Source: Gnetum montanum
Lineage: Eukaryota; Streptophyta; Gnetopsida; Gnetales; Gnetaceae
Length of the DNA stretch: 64,000 nt
Direction of reading: 5' to 3'
NCBI GenBank assembly: GCA_015680685.1
Contig: MNCI01004170.1
Coordinates: forward strand, 187,888-251,887
Part shown: positions 45,918 to 56,960 of the stretch, in pieces
How positions within the stretch are numbered: position 1 is the stretch's first letter
How the letters are laid out: every line of letters begins with the position of its first letter
Notes under the pieces: generated by a model
Database searches by the model: none
Seen by the model: the letters and a program-made list of their open reading frames with translations, nothing else
Told to the model about the DNA's origin: nothing
Translations under genes and position numbers: made by a program

Positions 45918-47789
45918 GTTCAAAACTTAAGAAAATGAATTAGTGATCATACAAACATAACCATACTACTGTCCTCATTTTTGAACAGCAACAAAAAGGA
46001 TAATGTGCATAACTATGGGTAGAAAAGATAGAAAAGAATAATAATAACCACATATTATGAATATTCATAATCCTAAAGAGATATACATATTAATAAGGTC
46101 CATGAATAGGGGCTCCAAAATTGGTAAGAGCAAAACAAATCTTCGAAGTGAAATTCAACCTTGAAGCAAAGGCTTAAGCAACTTGTCTCTAAAACAATAA
46201 GACATTAGGAGTACAAGGTGCTTGGTATTTAGATAATCTTCATTTTTATACAATATTGAAAAATTGGCATCACTTTATAGTAAGGTAAATATAGCCATAC
46301 AACTTCACAATGGAGTCCCATAGAGTAATCATGTTATTGCTCACAATGTAGTAGGTACTATAATGCATCCTCCACTTAAGGTGTGATTGTGAAAATTAAG
46401 AACTGCTCTTTTGAGGTCAAATTAAGGAGCTACAATTAATTCAATAAGAGCTATTGACATTCAATTTTAAAGATCTAAGCTATAAGTGAGACATGCATAC
46501 TTCGTTGTTTGTTTAAGGTAATGCAACATCCAAAACCATTGAGAAAAAATAAAACATTATGATAAATATACATTCATACACTTCTTGAAATTCTCTCCTA
46601 ATGTAAATATGATCATATAAAAATAGTTAGTAAATACAAAATATCAAAGATAGAGTATGTAGAAACAAGTGTTACATTAAGTATCACACAAATAGAAAGC
46701 AACAAGTCGTGCCTCACATATGGCAAGAACTAATCCAAGTTTTTTAACCAATATTTAAGCTTAAAGTGAAGTGTGAATGTTGAGGAGCAAGTAATTTGTC
46801 TTCAAAATAAGTAATTAGTATGGATCTTCATCTTGGTAAATGAGCATATAGCAATCTACAACTTGAAACCAGCCATGTCAAATTCTCAACAAAAACTATC
46901 AAAAGCACCACTATTATCATGGCTAATTTGCATCTCAAAGCAAAATATTCAATAGATAACTCAATCAAAAGCATAGATACCCAAAAGAAAGATCATATAT
47001 TTGCTCATAATATAAACTAATTGTTGTATAAAAATATATATATCATGCTTAAGATTATGGGATAGGTGAGCTACCAGTTTAAAATCCATAAGGACCAACA
47101 TATAAATTGATACTAAATATCAAAGATAGATCATCACAAAAAATTGGTCTAATAGAAATAAGGGCATCAGAAATTCTAGTTTCAACCAAAAGAAATCATC
47201 AATAGAATATAAAAGCCATGAATTTTTAGATTTAATATAATAGCCATGCATATTTTCTTTTGGAATAAGGCAATAGAACCACTTAAAAACAATTGATGCT
47301 GATAAGGAACTAAGTATTGATATATTGTTAAGTATCTTTTAAAGTCCTAATACACAACCATTCAAGACTTTTCCATCCTAATAAATACCTCTTAAAGTTA
47401 TTTTCTTTCTCATTGTGTGTTTTGGCTAAAGTCTCCATGGACTCCCCCTACATTGATGGCCCTCAAGATGTAGGCTTCCCCTACATATGTGCTACTTATC
47501 TTGGGATTTTAAGATTAATGTGCAAAAAAAATCACAAACACATTATAATTGTAGATTAACATTAAGCTTAATTTGTGGAGATCTAGATCTTCAACCAGTA
47601 ATAATAATATAGGTTTGTCTCATCTTATAAATGGAAAAAATCATTCCAAAGACTATGAGCATATAAATAGATCATTACAAGAATTTTAGATTGAGAAAGA
47701 TAAGAAATCAAACTAAGGGAAATTATTACAATAGCCATTATAAATCTTTACAAAACCAATCAATATCATGAATGAATGAGACAAATTCT
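45918..47789 (-). other. CopA2 interior beyond gag, mostly non-coding
   Basis: About 1.9 kb with no integrase, RT or RNase H motif. Around 47440 the minus strand reads YVGEAYILRAINVGGVHGDF, homologous to the probable protease remnant of CopA1. CopA3 retains part of this region at 4690-5660. Confidence 0.55.
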
Positions 47790-48286
47790 CTAGACACTTA
47801 TTCCACATTTTGATCTAAGACATGGATAATTTACACTATCCCTATTAACTAGCAAGCAAAGAGATAGAGACTTACCTTGATTTACCTTGCTTGCCAATAA
47901 ATTAGGATGATTAATGGAGTTTGAGATGAGGTCCCCTATCATGAAGTACCTCCTCATCCTTAGGTTCTCTTTCATTAGATTGTGTATGTGATGTCTCTAT
48001 TTGTTCATTTTCCTTAGGATAAAGTTTGAATCAATTTTTGCATAATTTTCAAGGCTGCACTTCTCTTCATTCTCACTTATTGGTAACTAAAAAATTTCCT
48101 TACCAAACCCCTTTTGACAAGACCAAGCATTAATCTTATTTTGATCATCATAATAAGGATTTTGCATAAAAGTAGTTTCATCCTTATGATCAAAATTATC
48201 AAACCTTACTATGCTTAACTTTGAGCTTGAAACTTTAAGTTTTGCTTCCTCTAAATTTTTGGTTGATTTTCAGGAATCTCCTCATC

Positions 48287-48800
48287 TTAAATCTTGCTGC
48301 AATCCTTATTACAAGAGGCTAGTGGTTGAATCTTAGCTTTTATGTCTAAGATTTCTTCTTTCATTTTAGCATGAATAACATTTAACTTAGAAAGCACTAG
48401 TTTCTTTGCCTTCCTAATCAAGTGATGTAAGAGAAAAATTTCTTCTTTGAATTTACTATACCTCTTGTCACACTTACCATGTTGTTCAACTATATGTGAG
48501 GAAGATTCATTAGTAAGCGCCATGCAAATGATATGAGAATCTTTAGGATAATTTCACACGTCTTCTTCACTTTGCTCATCATCATCCCAACTGGTATAAA
48601 AGTTGGTCTTTTTCGGTTCCTCATCATTGGATATATTCTTTAGCTAAACTTTCCTATCATTTGGATCACTAAGACATTTGAAATCCATATGGCCTCTTCC
48701 TCCATAAACCCAACACTCTATGAAAAAAAATCTAAATTAGAAGAATTTAAAAAATTTCTACATCTATCTCTATCATTGAAAAAACTTTGTCGTTGTTGTT
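48287..48800 (-). pseudogene. CopA2 zinc knuckle and coiled-coil region of gag
   Basis: Near 48730-48680 the minus strand reads ECWVYGGRGHMDFKCLS. In the CX2CX4HX4C knuckle the second Cys is Tyr, while CopA1 lacks the first Cys instead. The frame at 48523-48287 (CDKRYSKFKEEIFLLHHLIR and VIHAKMKEEILDIKAKIQPL) is coiled-coil-like, as in CopA1. Confidence 0.65.
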
Positions 48801-48834
48801 GCTGAGATGTCCCTTTGTTTCTTCTTGTAAGCAA

Positions 48835-49380
48835 TCATTGTAGTCTTCTTGAGAGAAGAGCAATCTCATCTTCATTGCCCTCATCATGCTCATTAATCTC
48901 CTTCTCCTTAGAGGTAGTCTTTAGTATAATAGGTTTTTCTTGAATTACTCCTTCACTTATGAGATTCATTTCATAAGTGATGAGAGCACTTTGAAGTTCC
49001 TCAAATCTTAGAGTTGAGAAATCTTTGACTTCAGCCATGGCTGTGACCTTAGGCCTAAACTTTGGTTGTAGAGTTCTAATCATTTTGATGATGTTGTTGC
49101 TTTTAGGCAAGTCCTTTCCTATTCCTCTAGTGGCTACAACAAGATCATTAGCTCTAGAAAAATAATCCTTGATTTTCTCACCTTCTCGCATTTTAAGTTT
49201 ATCATATTTACTTTGTAGAACTAATAATTTTGATTGCTTAACAATAGAGGTTTCTTCATAAGTAGCTTCTAAAGTTTGCAAAATTTCTTTGGCCATCTTA
49301 CATCCTACTACCCTATTAAATTCAGATTTATTCAATGCACAATATAAAAAAATTTTCACTTTTGAATCAAACATGAACAT
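48835..49380 (-). pseudogene. CopA2 gag core (UBN2-type), best preserved frame in the window
   Basis: 181 codons are open. The frame reads FDSKVKIFLYCALNKSEFNR, then KMAKEILQTLEATYEETSIV, YDKLKMREGEKIKDYFSRAN, IIKMIRTLQPKFRPKVTAMA and FSTLRFEELQSALITYEMNL. This is the UBN2/copia gag signature: AKEIWDxLExxYEGTxxVKxSK, MxxxExIxxYFxRF, ILRSLPxxFxxKVTAIxExKDLxxLxLxELxGSLxTYE. The N-terminus extends upstream in a broken frame. It would form particles and bind RNA; no enzyme is attached in this element. Confidence 0.88.
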
Positions 49381-49610
49381 ATCCTTTTTCTCTTGTGATC
49401 ATTTTTGCAAGGCTTGATGATGTTGGTGGTGCCATCGATGGGTGGAGTGTCCCTTCCAAGATTGAATCCCATACTACAAACTCCATGGATTTGAAGAACC
49501 CTTACATTCTAGATTTTCAATAGGTAAAGTTGAATCCATTGAACATGGGTAGCCTTGTGTAAGAAGCTCCCTCCTTGTTCACTCTTGAAGTAGATGATGA
49601 AACAAAGAGT

Positions 49611-49627
49611 ACCAGGCTCTGATACCA
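49611..49627 (-). other. CopA2 primer binding site (tRNA-iMet type)
   Basis: The minus strand reads TGGTATCAGAGCCTGGT, two bases inside the 5' LTR. The first 12 bases are the canonical plant sequence, unmutated. Confidence 0.95.
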
Positions 49628-49629
49628 CT

Positions 49630-50887
49630 TGTGGATCATTGAACTTACAAAAGGGGGGAGGGGAATGAATAAGTTCCCCAAATCAAAACTTAAACAAACA
49701 AAGCATACACACACAAATTTACGTGGTTCCCTAACTTGGGTGCTCCACACTTAGAGAGTATATCGCAAGCACACCTTTGGACTTTGTTGCTTTCAAATTG
49801 TGGTTGAAGGATCCACACCCTATATAGTCATCAAGCCCCACTCTAGACTGTTGTATCACAACATCAATCACTCAACCACACAAGGTCCTGTCAAGCTTGG
49901 ACATGTGGTTTCAAGGCTTCCACAACCTTTATAATCTTGAGCTCCACATCGAAGTGTTGTACTGTAGCACCAACAACTAAATCTCACAGGATGTCGACAA
50001 GCTCAAAGAACTCAACCTTGTACGGCAACAAGAACAAGAAATATAAGGAATGATTGTAACTCAATTTGTTGATCCTCACATAGTTATGTATAACACACTT
50101 TACAAAGCCAAAATGATTAGACAATGAGGAGAAAAAGTGAATTCAATTATTATAAATGATTGTACAATGAATACAACAATCGTTGCACATTTCCAAATGC
50201 ACATGAAGTCTTCTTATAGCTGCTATGTTGCTAAATCCTTCTTGAAACTCATGAAACAGCTAGCTAATAGTCACAAACGATCATGGGATACATCTTTCTT
50301 GTGCTTGAGACATCTCTCTAAATTTGGCTTCAAATCTAGGAAGACGTATTTGTTTCCTAAAGGATGTCTTTCTGAAGTCTCTACTTTGAAAGACATATTT
50401 TCTCAATGGAAGACATCTTTCTATGTTTGATTTTCATCCTATAAAGACATCTTTGCCTCATGAAAGATGTTTTTGATTGGGGAAATATGTATTGCTATTT
50501 CTAAAGACGTCTTTCCAAATTTTCTTTGAGTTCACCCCAAATCTACCATGACTTCTGCTTGCTAGAGACATCTTTCTTCATCTTCCTTTGTCTTTTGAAT
50601 GCATTGTTCCTTATCCATATTCTTGACCTTCTACATGCCTAGATGATGATAACTTTGCTTGTTCAATATCAAGTCCTTGTCCACATTCTTTATATGTTTG
50701 TTCAAAGAGATGTGAATGACCCTCACCTTTGAGCTCTAGGATAGTTCATTCGATGTCCTCTTTAGCTCATCTTGGTTTCCCATGTATGTAGTCCTACAAA
50801 CACAATAACTATACAACCATGAAAACAACTTTTATCTTCATTTTACTTAACATTTAAAGCACACCAAAACACACTAAAAGGTCCACA
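49630..50887 (-). repeat. CopA2 5' LTR
   Basis: It starts TGTGGATCATTGAAC and ends AAAAGGTCCACA on the plus strand, with the TGTGGA/TCCACA terminal inverted repeat intact. The motif cluster is at about 50285-50580. Confidence 0.93.
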
Positions 50888-50892
50888 ATTAT

Positions 50893-52290
50893 AACTTCTT
50901 ATGTAGAGTTTTAATGCTGCAAAAAATTAAGGTATGTTTACCAAATGTCTATAAATCTCCTTCCTTATAATTATTAGAAGATATATTATATGGAGTGAAT
51001 TTATTATATACCTTATTATCAATGATGTTGAGCCAAAATTGGCTTTTTCCCATAATGGAGGTTTTAATTTAAATTTTGTGTATGATATTTTACATGGTAA
51101 AAGGTAGATCAAATAAAAGTAATAGAACTACTTAGAGCCATAATATGATGGGAAAGCTTTAGGATCATAGCATCAGCCCTGCAACCATGCATTGCATCCC
51201 ATGAGTTCGTTGATATTCATAGCCACAAATACTACCTTATGCTTGTCATGCTCATAAATGAAATTATGAAACATGATCTTGGTAGAGTGGTGTTTTCCAT
51301 GATCACCGCATGGTGATCCTTGTGACTTACACCTTATCTTTCCCAATAACCACTCCTAGATCTTTGTGTAACAAACTCTTGTGGTTGTGCTTTTAGTTGT
51401 CATGGCCATCTATGTTGACACTAATTAGTGTCATTGCCGTCACTATCTCTACTTCCTCCATGCACCATAGGTTGTCCATCTACCCAATATGCAAAAATGA
51501 TGGTTTTGTAGACTCTTGTGTTGTACCTTACAATTCAAGAACTACCAGAGATGCTCATGCACCTACCTCGCACTTGCCACAGTACTAATTTTTTGACTTC
51601 GTTGATCTAGATGTAGCTACTTTTGTAGGGGGGGTTAGTTAAGGTATGTTTTGGATGAAGAAGACTTTTGTAACTACGATTTTTTCTACAAATGCATGAT
51701 TTTAATGGCTATGGAAGCCATGGATCTAAGATCATTAATGCTTAGATGTGCTTGATGTTGCATATGATAATCCCATGGCCTGTCCATGATGCACAAAAAT
51801 AAATGCTACATTTCAAGGTGTGCTTCTAGCTATGGATTTGGTTGCATTTGCCACATTATCTTTTGAAGGAGAAAGGGTTTGATCCTAAAAGCCAATGTCG
51901 TTGGAGACCATTCAATGTCCATAATTCAAATCAACACCAAGTTTCATGCCATGGCCACTAATTTCTTGGACACTCATTGCAGCAACTTTGCATAAAAAAT
52001 TTGAATAAAGTTTAATATTTTGATAAGCATTGTTTTTGAAATTTTGGAATTTTATTTTTAAGGTTTATTAAATTTCTATTAATGTTTTTCAAATTCCTAA
52101 TTAAAATATAATATACCTTGATTAGACATATCCCTCACTTAAATATAGTATTCTCCTCTAATGTTGCTTTGAAATATTGCCTTTATAACCTTTACCTTGT
52201 ATTTGATATTAGGCTAGCTTCAAATATTTTTCTTTTATAAAAATAACATATCATAACTTTATTCACTTTTTAAAGCCTACCAAGAATCAT
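50893..52290. other. Between CopA2 and the GypA PBS; no gene recognised
   Basis: The left part may continue family C. The stretch 51150-51990 is somewhat richer in GC, with a plus-strand open frame (51397-51588) lacking any domain. It is presumably GypA 5' untranslated or gag-leading sequence. Confidence 0.4.
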
Positions 52291-52291
52291 C

Positions 52292-52315
52292 ATTGCTCCA
52301 TAATAATGGTGAAAA
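52292..52315 (-). other. GypA primer binding site, decayed tRNA-Asp type
   Basis: On the minus strand TTTTCACCATTATTATGGAG directly follows the 5' LTR. Compared with the Athila-type TTGGCGCCGTTGCCGGGGAG, most differences are transitions of the C-to-T/G-to-A kind. Confidence 0.65.
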
Positions 52316-53199
52316 TGTGACAACACATACAATGGTTGTCCTTAATGCAAGACAGAACCAAAAAAAATCTCTCCCACAACCTAGGATGGAGATCTCATCT
52401 CACAAGTGAGATACAAGAGAATAGAACACATAGACCAACACATCATAAGCTAATCTTGAAGCTACAATCATCAATTGCACTCATCCAATGTGCTCACCTA
52501 CTCTCTCTTCCTCAGCTCTCTACTTTCAAGAGCATTTTTCTTACTCATCATCATCAACAATGATGAATACATCAACATTTAAGTAAAAACTACAAGATAA
52601 CAATCCTATAAACCTTTCCTCAACTCACCCTAAGTTTTTCTACATGTTTTCCAAGTCTTCTCATCTCCTTCCTAATTATTTCCATCTTTTTCCATCGAGT
52701 TTCAGGCATTTCCTGAATTGGGATGGTCATTTTCAAAAGTTTCTCCATTTTTCTAGGTCATCTTTATCTTTACTAGGACCTTGTGAAAACCTAGCTCTTG
52801 GTTGAGACATCTACTATTTTTCTGGGACATCCCAAATTTTGGTGGGATATCCCAATCAAGATGTCATTTGCATAGTTGGAACATCTCAACTAGGAGATCC
52901 CAATTTCTAGTGGGATGTCCCATGTGCAAGAACCAAATATAAAAATGCTTTTTTTGATGTCTAAAATCTCTAGATTCCTCCAAACAAGTTTTCATACATC
53001 TTGAAACCCTGTAGACTCATCAAAATGAGCCCAAAACACCCTAAAACATGAAAAAATGTCCAAGAATCATTATCAACAAAAATTCAACACAAGAAGATAC
53101 ACATTAGCAGGACATACTCATCAACAACTTCTTCTAGCCAAAACCTACAAAAATAACTTGTAAAACAAATTATAAGGAATTGGGAGAGGTTTTCCTACA
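52316..53199 (-). repeat. GypA 5' LTR
   Basis: It starts TGTGACAACAC and ends TTTCCTACA on the plus strand. It matches 40540-41429. The GACATC/GATGTCCC motif cluster is at about 52800-52930. The plus-strand frame at 52336-52563 is not coding. Confidence 0.85.
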
Positions 53200-53204
53200 C
53201 CAAC

Positions 53205-53745
53205 ATCCTTTGATAGTAAGTTTACTAAAATGTCATCAATAAACATAATGACAAGATGATCTAAGTAAAAATTCATCATACTATTGATAAGACACATGAA
53301 CATAGTAGGAACATTAGTAAGTCCAAATCGAAAAGTCTTAAAATTCTAGTATCTATACTAAGTCTTGAAGACTATCTTGGAAATATCCTCCTCTTTGATG
53401 TGAACATGATGATACCCCAACTTTAAATCTATCTTTAGGAATGCTCAGGCTTCTCTCAACTAATCAAAAAAATCATTATAAGAGGTAAAGGATATTTGTT
53501 CATTATAATTTCCTAATTAAGCTATTATTAATTAATGTATAATCACATGATACCATCCTTATTCTTGATAAATAGAATAATAGCATCCAAGGAAGACACA
53601 CTTAGATGAAGCAAATCCTTATTTGGTAGCTCCTAAAGATGAATCTTTAGTTTAACCAACTCAATAAGTGACATCCTATGTGGAAACTTATAGATATGTT
53701 AAACAATGGGCTTGAGAGTAGTTCTAAAATTTAGCACATGTGCCC
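53205..53745 (-). pseudogene. GypB RT N-terminal half, cut by GypA
   Basis: The minus strand reads HRMSLIELVKLKIHL, then SLDAIILFIKNKDG, FLKIDLKVGYHHVHIKEEDI, FGLTNVPTMFMCLINSMMNF and ends DHLVIMFIDDILVNLLSK right at the GypA LTR. These are the gypsy motifs KIDLRSGYHQLRIKEEDI, FGLTNAPATFMxLMN and the catalytic FIDDILV, whose Asp pair is intact here. In-frame stops are mainly TAG. Confidence 0.9.
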
Positions 53746-53764
53746 TTTCAGCTGTTGCATGATT

Positions 53765-54337
53765 CCTCTTTGATTGTTAATCGCTGCAATCGATCATGGC
53801 ACAAAGAAGAGTCTGAACAGTTTTGGCTCTCTCTCTTTTCATGAGTTTGGAGCCTTCCGACTCTTCCAAAAATTAAACAATTTCTTTGGTGCCTCTTGCA
53901 TCAAGGCCTGCCTATCGGTAAACGTCGTGAATACCTTGGGATTTCAAACCCTAATTGCCCTCTCTATGGAGGTCCTGAAGATTTTGTCCACGTTTTCTGG
54001 CATTGCCCTTTTGCTCAGTCTTCATGGGAGTGGGTTTCTAAAGTTTTTCCTTTGTGCACTTTTTCCCAGGAGGATATTTTATTCGGCTTTTTGGCCACCC
54101 CCTCTACTGACCTTCAGTTTCTTTGGAAAGTTATTAGGCCCCTCGTTCTTTACTATATATGGAAGCACAGATGCGATGCTCTTTTCCAGAACACTAATTC
54201 GTCCAACTCTAACCATTTAAATATTATGGAAAAATCTCAAATTATTTGCCTTATGCATTTCCAAATGTTATTTCGTACTTCTAAGTTAAAATTGGATACT
54301 AATCAGTTGTTTTATTGTTTGCAGCCTTGGAGCAGAT
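53765..54337 (+). pseudogene. L1-type LINE ORF2 C-terminus (zf-RVT domain)
   Basis: The plus strand reads EQFWLSLFS, stop, VWSLPTLPKIKQFLWCLLHQ, GLPIGKRREYLGISNPNCPL, GGPEDFVHVFWHCPFAQSSW. This is the reverse-transcriptase zinc-binding domain (PF13966): LPxKIKxFLWxLLxxxLPTxxRLxxRG, CPxCxxxxEDxxHxFxxCPxAxxxW; the second Cys of CPLC is Tyr. Only the end of ORF2 is present and no poly(A) tail follows. It interrupts GypB between its pre-RT linker and RT. The ambiguous base at the right junction leaves open an assembly artefact. Confidence 0.85.
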
Positions 54338-54344
54338 NTCCCAG

Positions 54345-54486
54345 CTTGGAGGAAAACTAGGTGATCTGAATGGAAGACATAAAAAAACTCATAAAAAATA
54401 GGAATTTGATTGATCACTTTCAGAGAGGAAGGTTCATTGACAAAAATTGTAAAGTAAGAATGACNATTCTTTTGGATTCCCAGCAT
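54345..54486 (-). pseudogene. GypB protease-RT linker
   Basis: The minus strand reads NQIPIFYEFFYVFHSDHLVF, matching the gypsy (I/V)PVVxEFxDVFPExLPGLP segment that precedes RT. It runs from the LINE junction to a duplicated 23-mer with ambiguous bases. Confidence 0.7.
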
Positions 54487-54592
54487 TAGGTTGCTCTTTG
54501 GAATGTACTCCCACTCCCTATGTAGGATTAAGTTTCAAGATGTTTTCTTTCATCATCCGCATTTGTCNAAAAAATTGTAAAGTAAGAATGAC
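54442..54592. repeat. 23-bp direct repeat flanking 105 bp, with ambiguous bases
   Basis: The same 23-mer, starting AAAAATTGTAAAG and ending TAAGAATGAC, occurs at 54442-54464 and 54570-54592. Single N bases sit at about 54465 and 54568. The 105 bp between could be a 5'-truncated LINE end with target duplication, or a flawed assembly join. Confidence 0.7.
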
Positions 54593-54599
54593 CCTTCTA

Positions 54600-55320
54600 C
54601 AATAAGAATATCTCAAAGAGATAAGATCCAACTTAACCTTACATAGCCTAGTATGAAAAGTCTCCTAAACACCATCATCTATCACCAAGAAATGTATTTT
54701 ATGATAATAATCCAAGCTATCCTATTATAAAAATAACTAGTTCATTCCAACGATGATGACATATTCTCCTAGGCTTATGATATGAAGAACTCTTAGCAAA
54801 AAAACATCCTAAAACATCAAAGGTATAAACTTGTAGACTTGATTCACAATAAACATACTATTACCCATAGTATGAATAATAATTTCTTGAATAAGAAATT
54901 GAATCTCCAAATATAAACATCTAACTATCTAGAAATCAACAAAATAATGACTAACACCAAGATCAAAGAGAATCAAACTACAAAATCTAAAATCACACCT
55001 CCAACCTCCATCAGTATGTTAGGGTAAGTATCAACTAGTTGGTGAGTCAAGTCATACACATATTCATGCATCCTTGTGCCATCCTAATCAACTACTAGTT
55101 TATCACCCTACTAAGAATCACCACTACTCAAATGCTTTAGATAGTTGAATCTATTATAACCTAACTGGTCCTAGTTATAGTAGTTGGGGCAATTCTCTTA
55201 GAAGTATCTAACTATCCTGTAAGCATGGTAAATAATGCATTCACAAGTAGCCCTACCACTTAAAAACTATTGTTGCTACTATTAACTACTAAATTCAAAA
55301 ATTTAGGTTTTCTTTAACCC
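54600..55320 (-). pseudogene. GypB zinc knuckle and protease, decayed
   Basis: Around 55250-55180 the minus strand reads CIIYHAYRIVRYF-stop-ENCPNYYN, a CX2CX4HX4C knuckle with Cys2 and His lost. Around 54990-54880 it reads ILFDLGVSHYFVDF and later GNSMFIVNQVYKFIPLMF, matching the gypsy protease LIDLGASHxFIS segment, with the active-site Asp still present. Frameshifts and TAG stops interrupt it. Confidence 0.65.
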
Positions 55321-55399
55321 ATTGATCTTCTTAGAATAGGTTTAGTACCTCTTCTAAGAACTATTGGATCATACTACTTCCACCAACTGACTACACTCT

Positions 55400-56060
55400 A
55401 GAATCATCATACAAACACATGTACCCTCAAACATCTAAATAAAAAGGATAATTAATTGCTCCTTAATAAATATATAAAGTCCATGGATAAAATGATTCAC
55501 CCTAGCTTTCTCATCAACATGTATGTGAGACACATACATTCTTAGCTTTAAAAACTTGTAGATATACTTAGACATGCTCCTATTTCCTTAGTAGAGGAAA
55601 TAGAACTCATTTACTTTAGCCTTCATGTAGTCTAAAGAAATATAATGCTCATTGCAAGAAAGTAAAAAGTCACTCCAATAAACTTCAAAGTCCTTTTAAT
55701 GACATGCCTTCTTTTGAGCAACCCACAAATGATTAGCAAAACCTTTGAACTATTATGCCACTAATCAAGTTTGCTACATGGAAGTGCAAATTATTAGTTT
55801 GAAAATCTTCATGAGCTTTTCCAACCACTCAGTGATAGTAGTTGCATCCTCATCGCCCTAGAAGATAGATAATCCTAGATTATGAAATTGTTTCATAGTC
55901 TTACATTTCCTAACTATTATGCCACCACTACAACTTTCTAAAAAAACAAACATTAATAATGTGTTTAAGTTCTTCTCTTTATGATGATAGAGGTACTATA
56001 ATAGATAGTAATTGATGTTTGATTAGCTCAACTTCTCATTCATTATAGGAGTAAAACTAG
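55400..56060 (-). pseudogene. GypB gag
   Basis: The minus strand reads GDEDATTITEWLEKLMKIFK, then DFEVYWSDFLLSCNEHYISL, GNRSMSKYIYKFLKLRMYVS and EKARVNHFIHGLYIFIKEQL. This matches the gag of chromovirus-like or related gypsy elements: PDxAxxWLxxMEKIF, WxxFxxxFxxxYFP, QGxxSVxEYxxxFxxLxxFA, FxxGLRxxIRxxL. Stops are mostly TAG. Confidence 0.8.
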
Positions 56061-56195
56061 AGTAACATATCCATTTGAGGATCAGTTACATGTTCCTTTG
56101 TTCAATTAAGAACAAGATCTGTCCTTCTACCATAGTCACATCCACTTTTAGTACTTTTCATCGTTCAATACAAAAACATGAAACAAGAAAATTAG

Positions 56196-56221
56196 TAAAC
56201 GTATGCTCTAATACTAGCTGA
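56196..56221 (-). other. GypB primer binding site, decayed tRNA-iMet type
   Basis: On the minus strand TAGTATTAGAGC follows the presumed LTR end ATGTTATCA. It differs from TGGTATCAGAGC by a G-to-A and a C-to-T. Confidence 0.55.
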
Positions 56222-56604
56222 TAACATCCTCCTTCTTGACCTTATGTTAGAGAGCATTATGTTGAGTATAAAATCCCTAAAAAATGAATGATTATGATAA
56301 ATGATAGTGGAAAATTAAAATAAACTATGCAGTGATAAGAAAGAAAAAGTAAAATTGCAATGTTATCATGATCAAAATGGAAGAAAATACATTAACAATA
56401 GAAGATAAAAAAAATATCACATAATATAAAATATATATTCTAACAAACTAAAATATATAATAAAAGTAAAAATAAATAATATTGATATATGAATCTAAAA
56501 AAATATAGAGTCATAAATATCTAGTAGCATCAAATACGTTCAGTATACATAAGAGCATCATGTTTCAATTACATGATACATTGCAATGAAATACACTAGT
56601 ACAT
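56222..56604 (-). repeat. GypB 5' LTR (probable)
   Basis: About 380 AT-rich bases between the PBS and the start of GypE protease sequence, opening TGATAACATCC on the plus strand. The far end and a matching 3' LTR could not be found, so its length is inferred from its neighbours. Confidence 0.45.
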
Positions 56605-56639
56605 GTTCATAAAATTTCATAGTATGCTAACTCTTTCAT

Positions 56640-56960
56640 GCCTTGGCAATCTTCATAAAATTTAAATTATTACTAACTAGGGTCTTCCTAGCATCATTGG
56701 AAAACAATCTAGATCTTTTACTTCCAATACAACAAAATCCATGGGCTATTTTCCTTTTTTAAACTTTCACTATTAAATCTTCTACTACTCCTATAGATTC
56801 AACTATTGAGTCATTAGCTAAGGAAATTGACATTTTCACTTCTCTTATATTTGCCAAGTCTAGCATCTCAGTCATTTCAAGTGACATAATTTTAATGCTA
56901 GCATCTAGATCTAATAGGCCATTTTTTATGCTTTTTCCATTAATTCTTATAGGAATAGTT
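56640..56960 (-). pseudogene. GypE aspartic protease
   Basis: The minus strand reads LRINGKSIKNGLLDLDASIK, then IMSLEMTEMLDLANIREVKM, SISLANDSIVESIGVVEDLI and, after a frameshift, PMDFVVLEVKD and MLGRP. This matches the Athila-type protease: INxxxxxNALLDLGASVSLMP, RMxLxLADRSxxxPxGVVEDVLVKV, FPVDFVVLDM, ILGRPFLATA. The active-site DLGAS reads DLDAS. It is cut off at the GypB LTR. Confidence 0.82.

Larger units (their letters stand above)
44639..50887 (-). mobile_element. CopA2: complete gag-only copia-like LTR retrotransposon
   Basis: A 6.2-kb element flanked by a perfect target duplication, ATTAT at 44634-44638 and 50888-50892. LTRs are about 1.26 kb; PBS, gag and polypurine tract are in order on the minus strand. 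Like CopA1 it lacks integrase, RT and RNase H; the 3.7-kb interior contains gag and downstream linker remains. It is nested in family C, inside GypA, inside GypB. Confidence 0.9.
40540..53199 (-). mobile_element. GypA: Athila/Tat-type element nested in GypB
   Basis: A similar terminal repeat lies at each end (40540-41429 and 52316-53199). A tRNA-Asp-like PBS sits inside the right copy and an integrase C-terminus inside the left copy, so it reads on the minus strand. The two halves of the GypB RT lie just outside. Most of its pol is missing, and the interior also holds a gag, a family C terminal repeat and CopA2. Confidence 0.72.

Noticed and set aside
53774-54220. 148-codon plus-strand frame
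   Set aside because: It is a shadow; the LINE zinc-binding motifs are in the overlapping frame that opens at 53896 and extends upstream through a stop.
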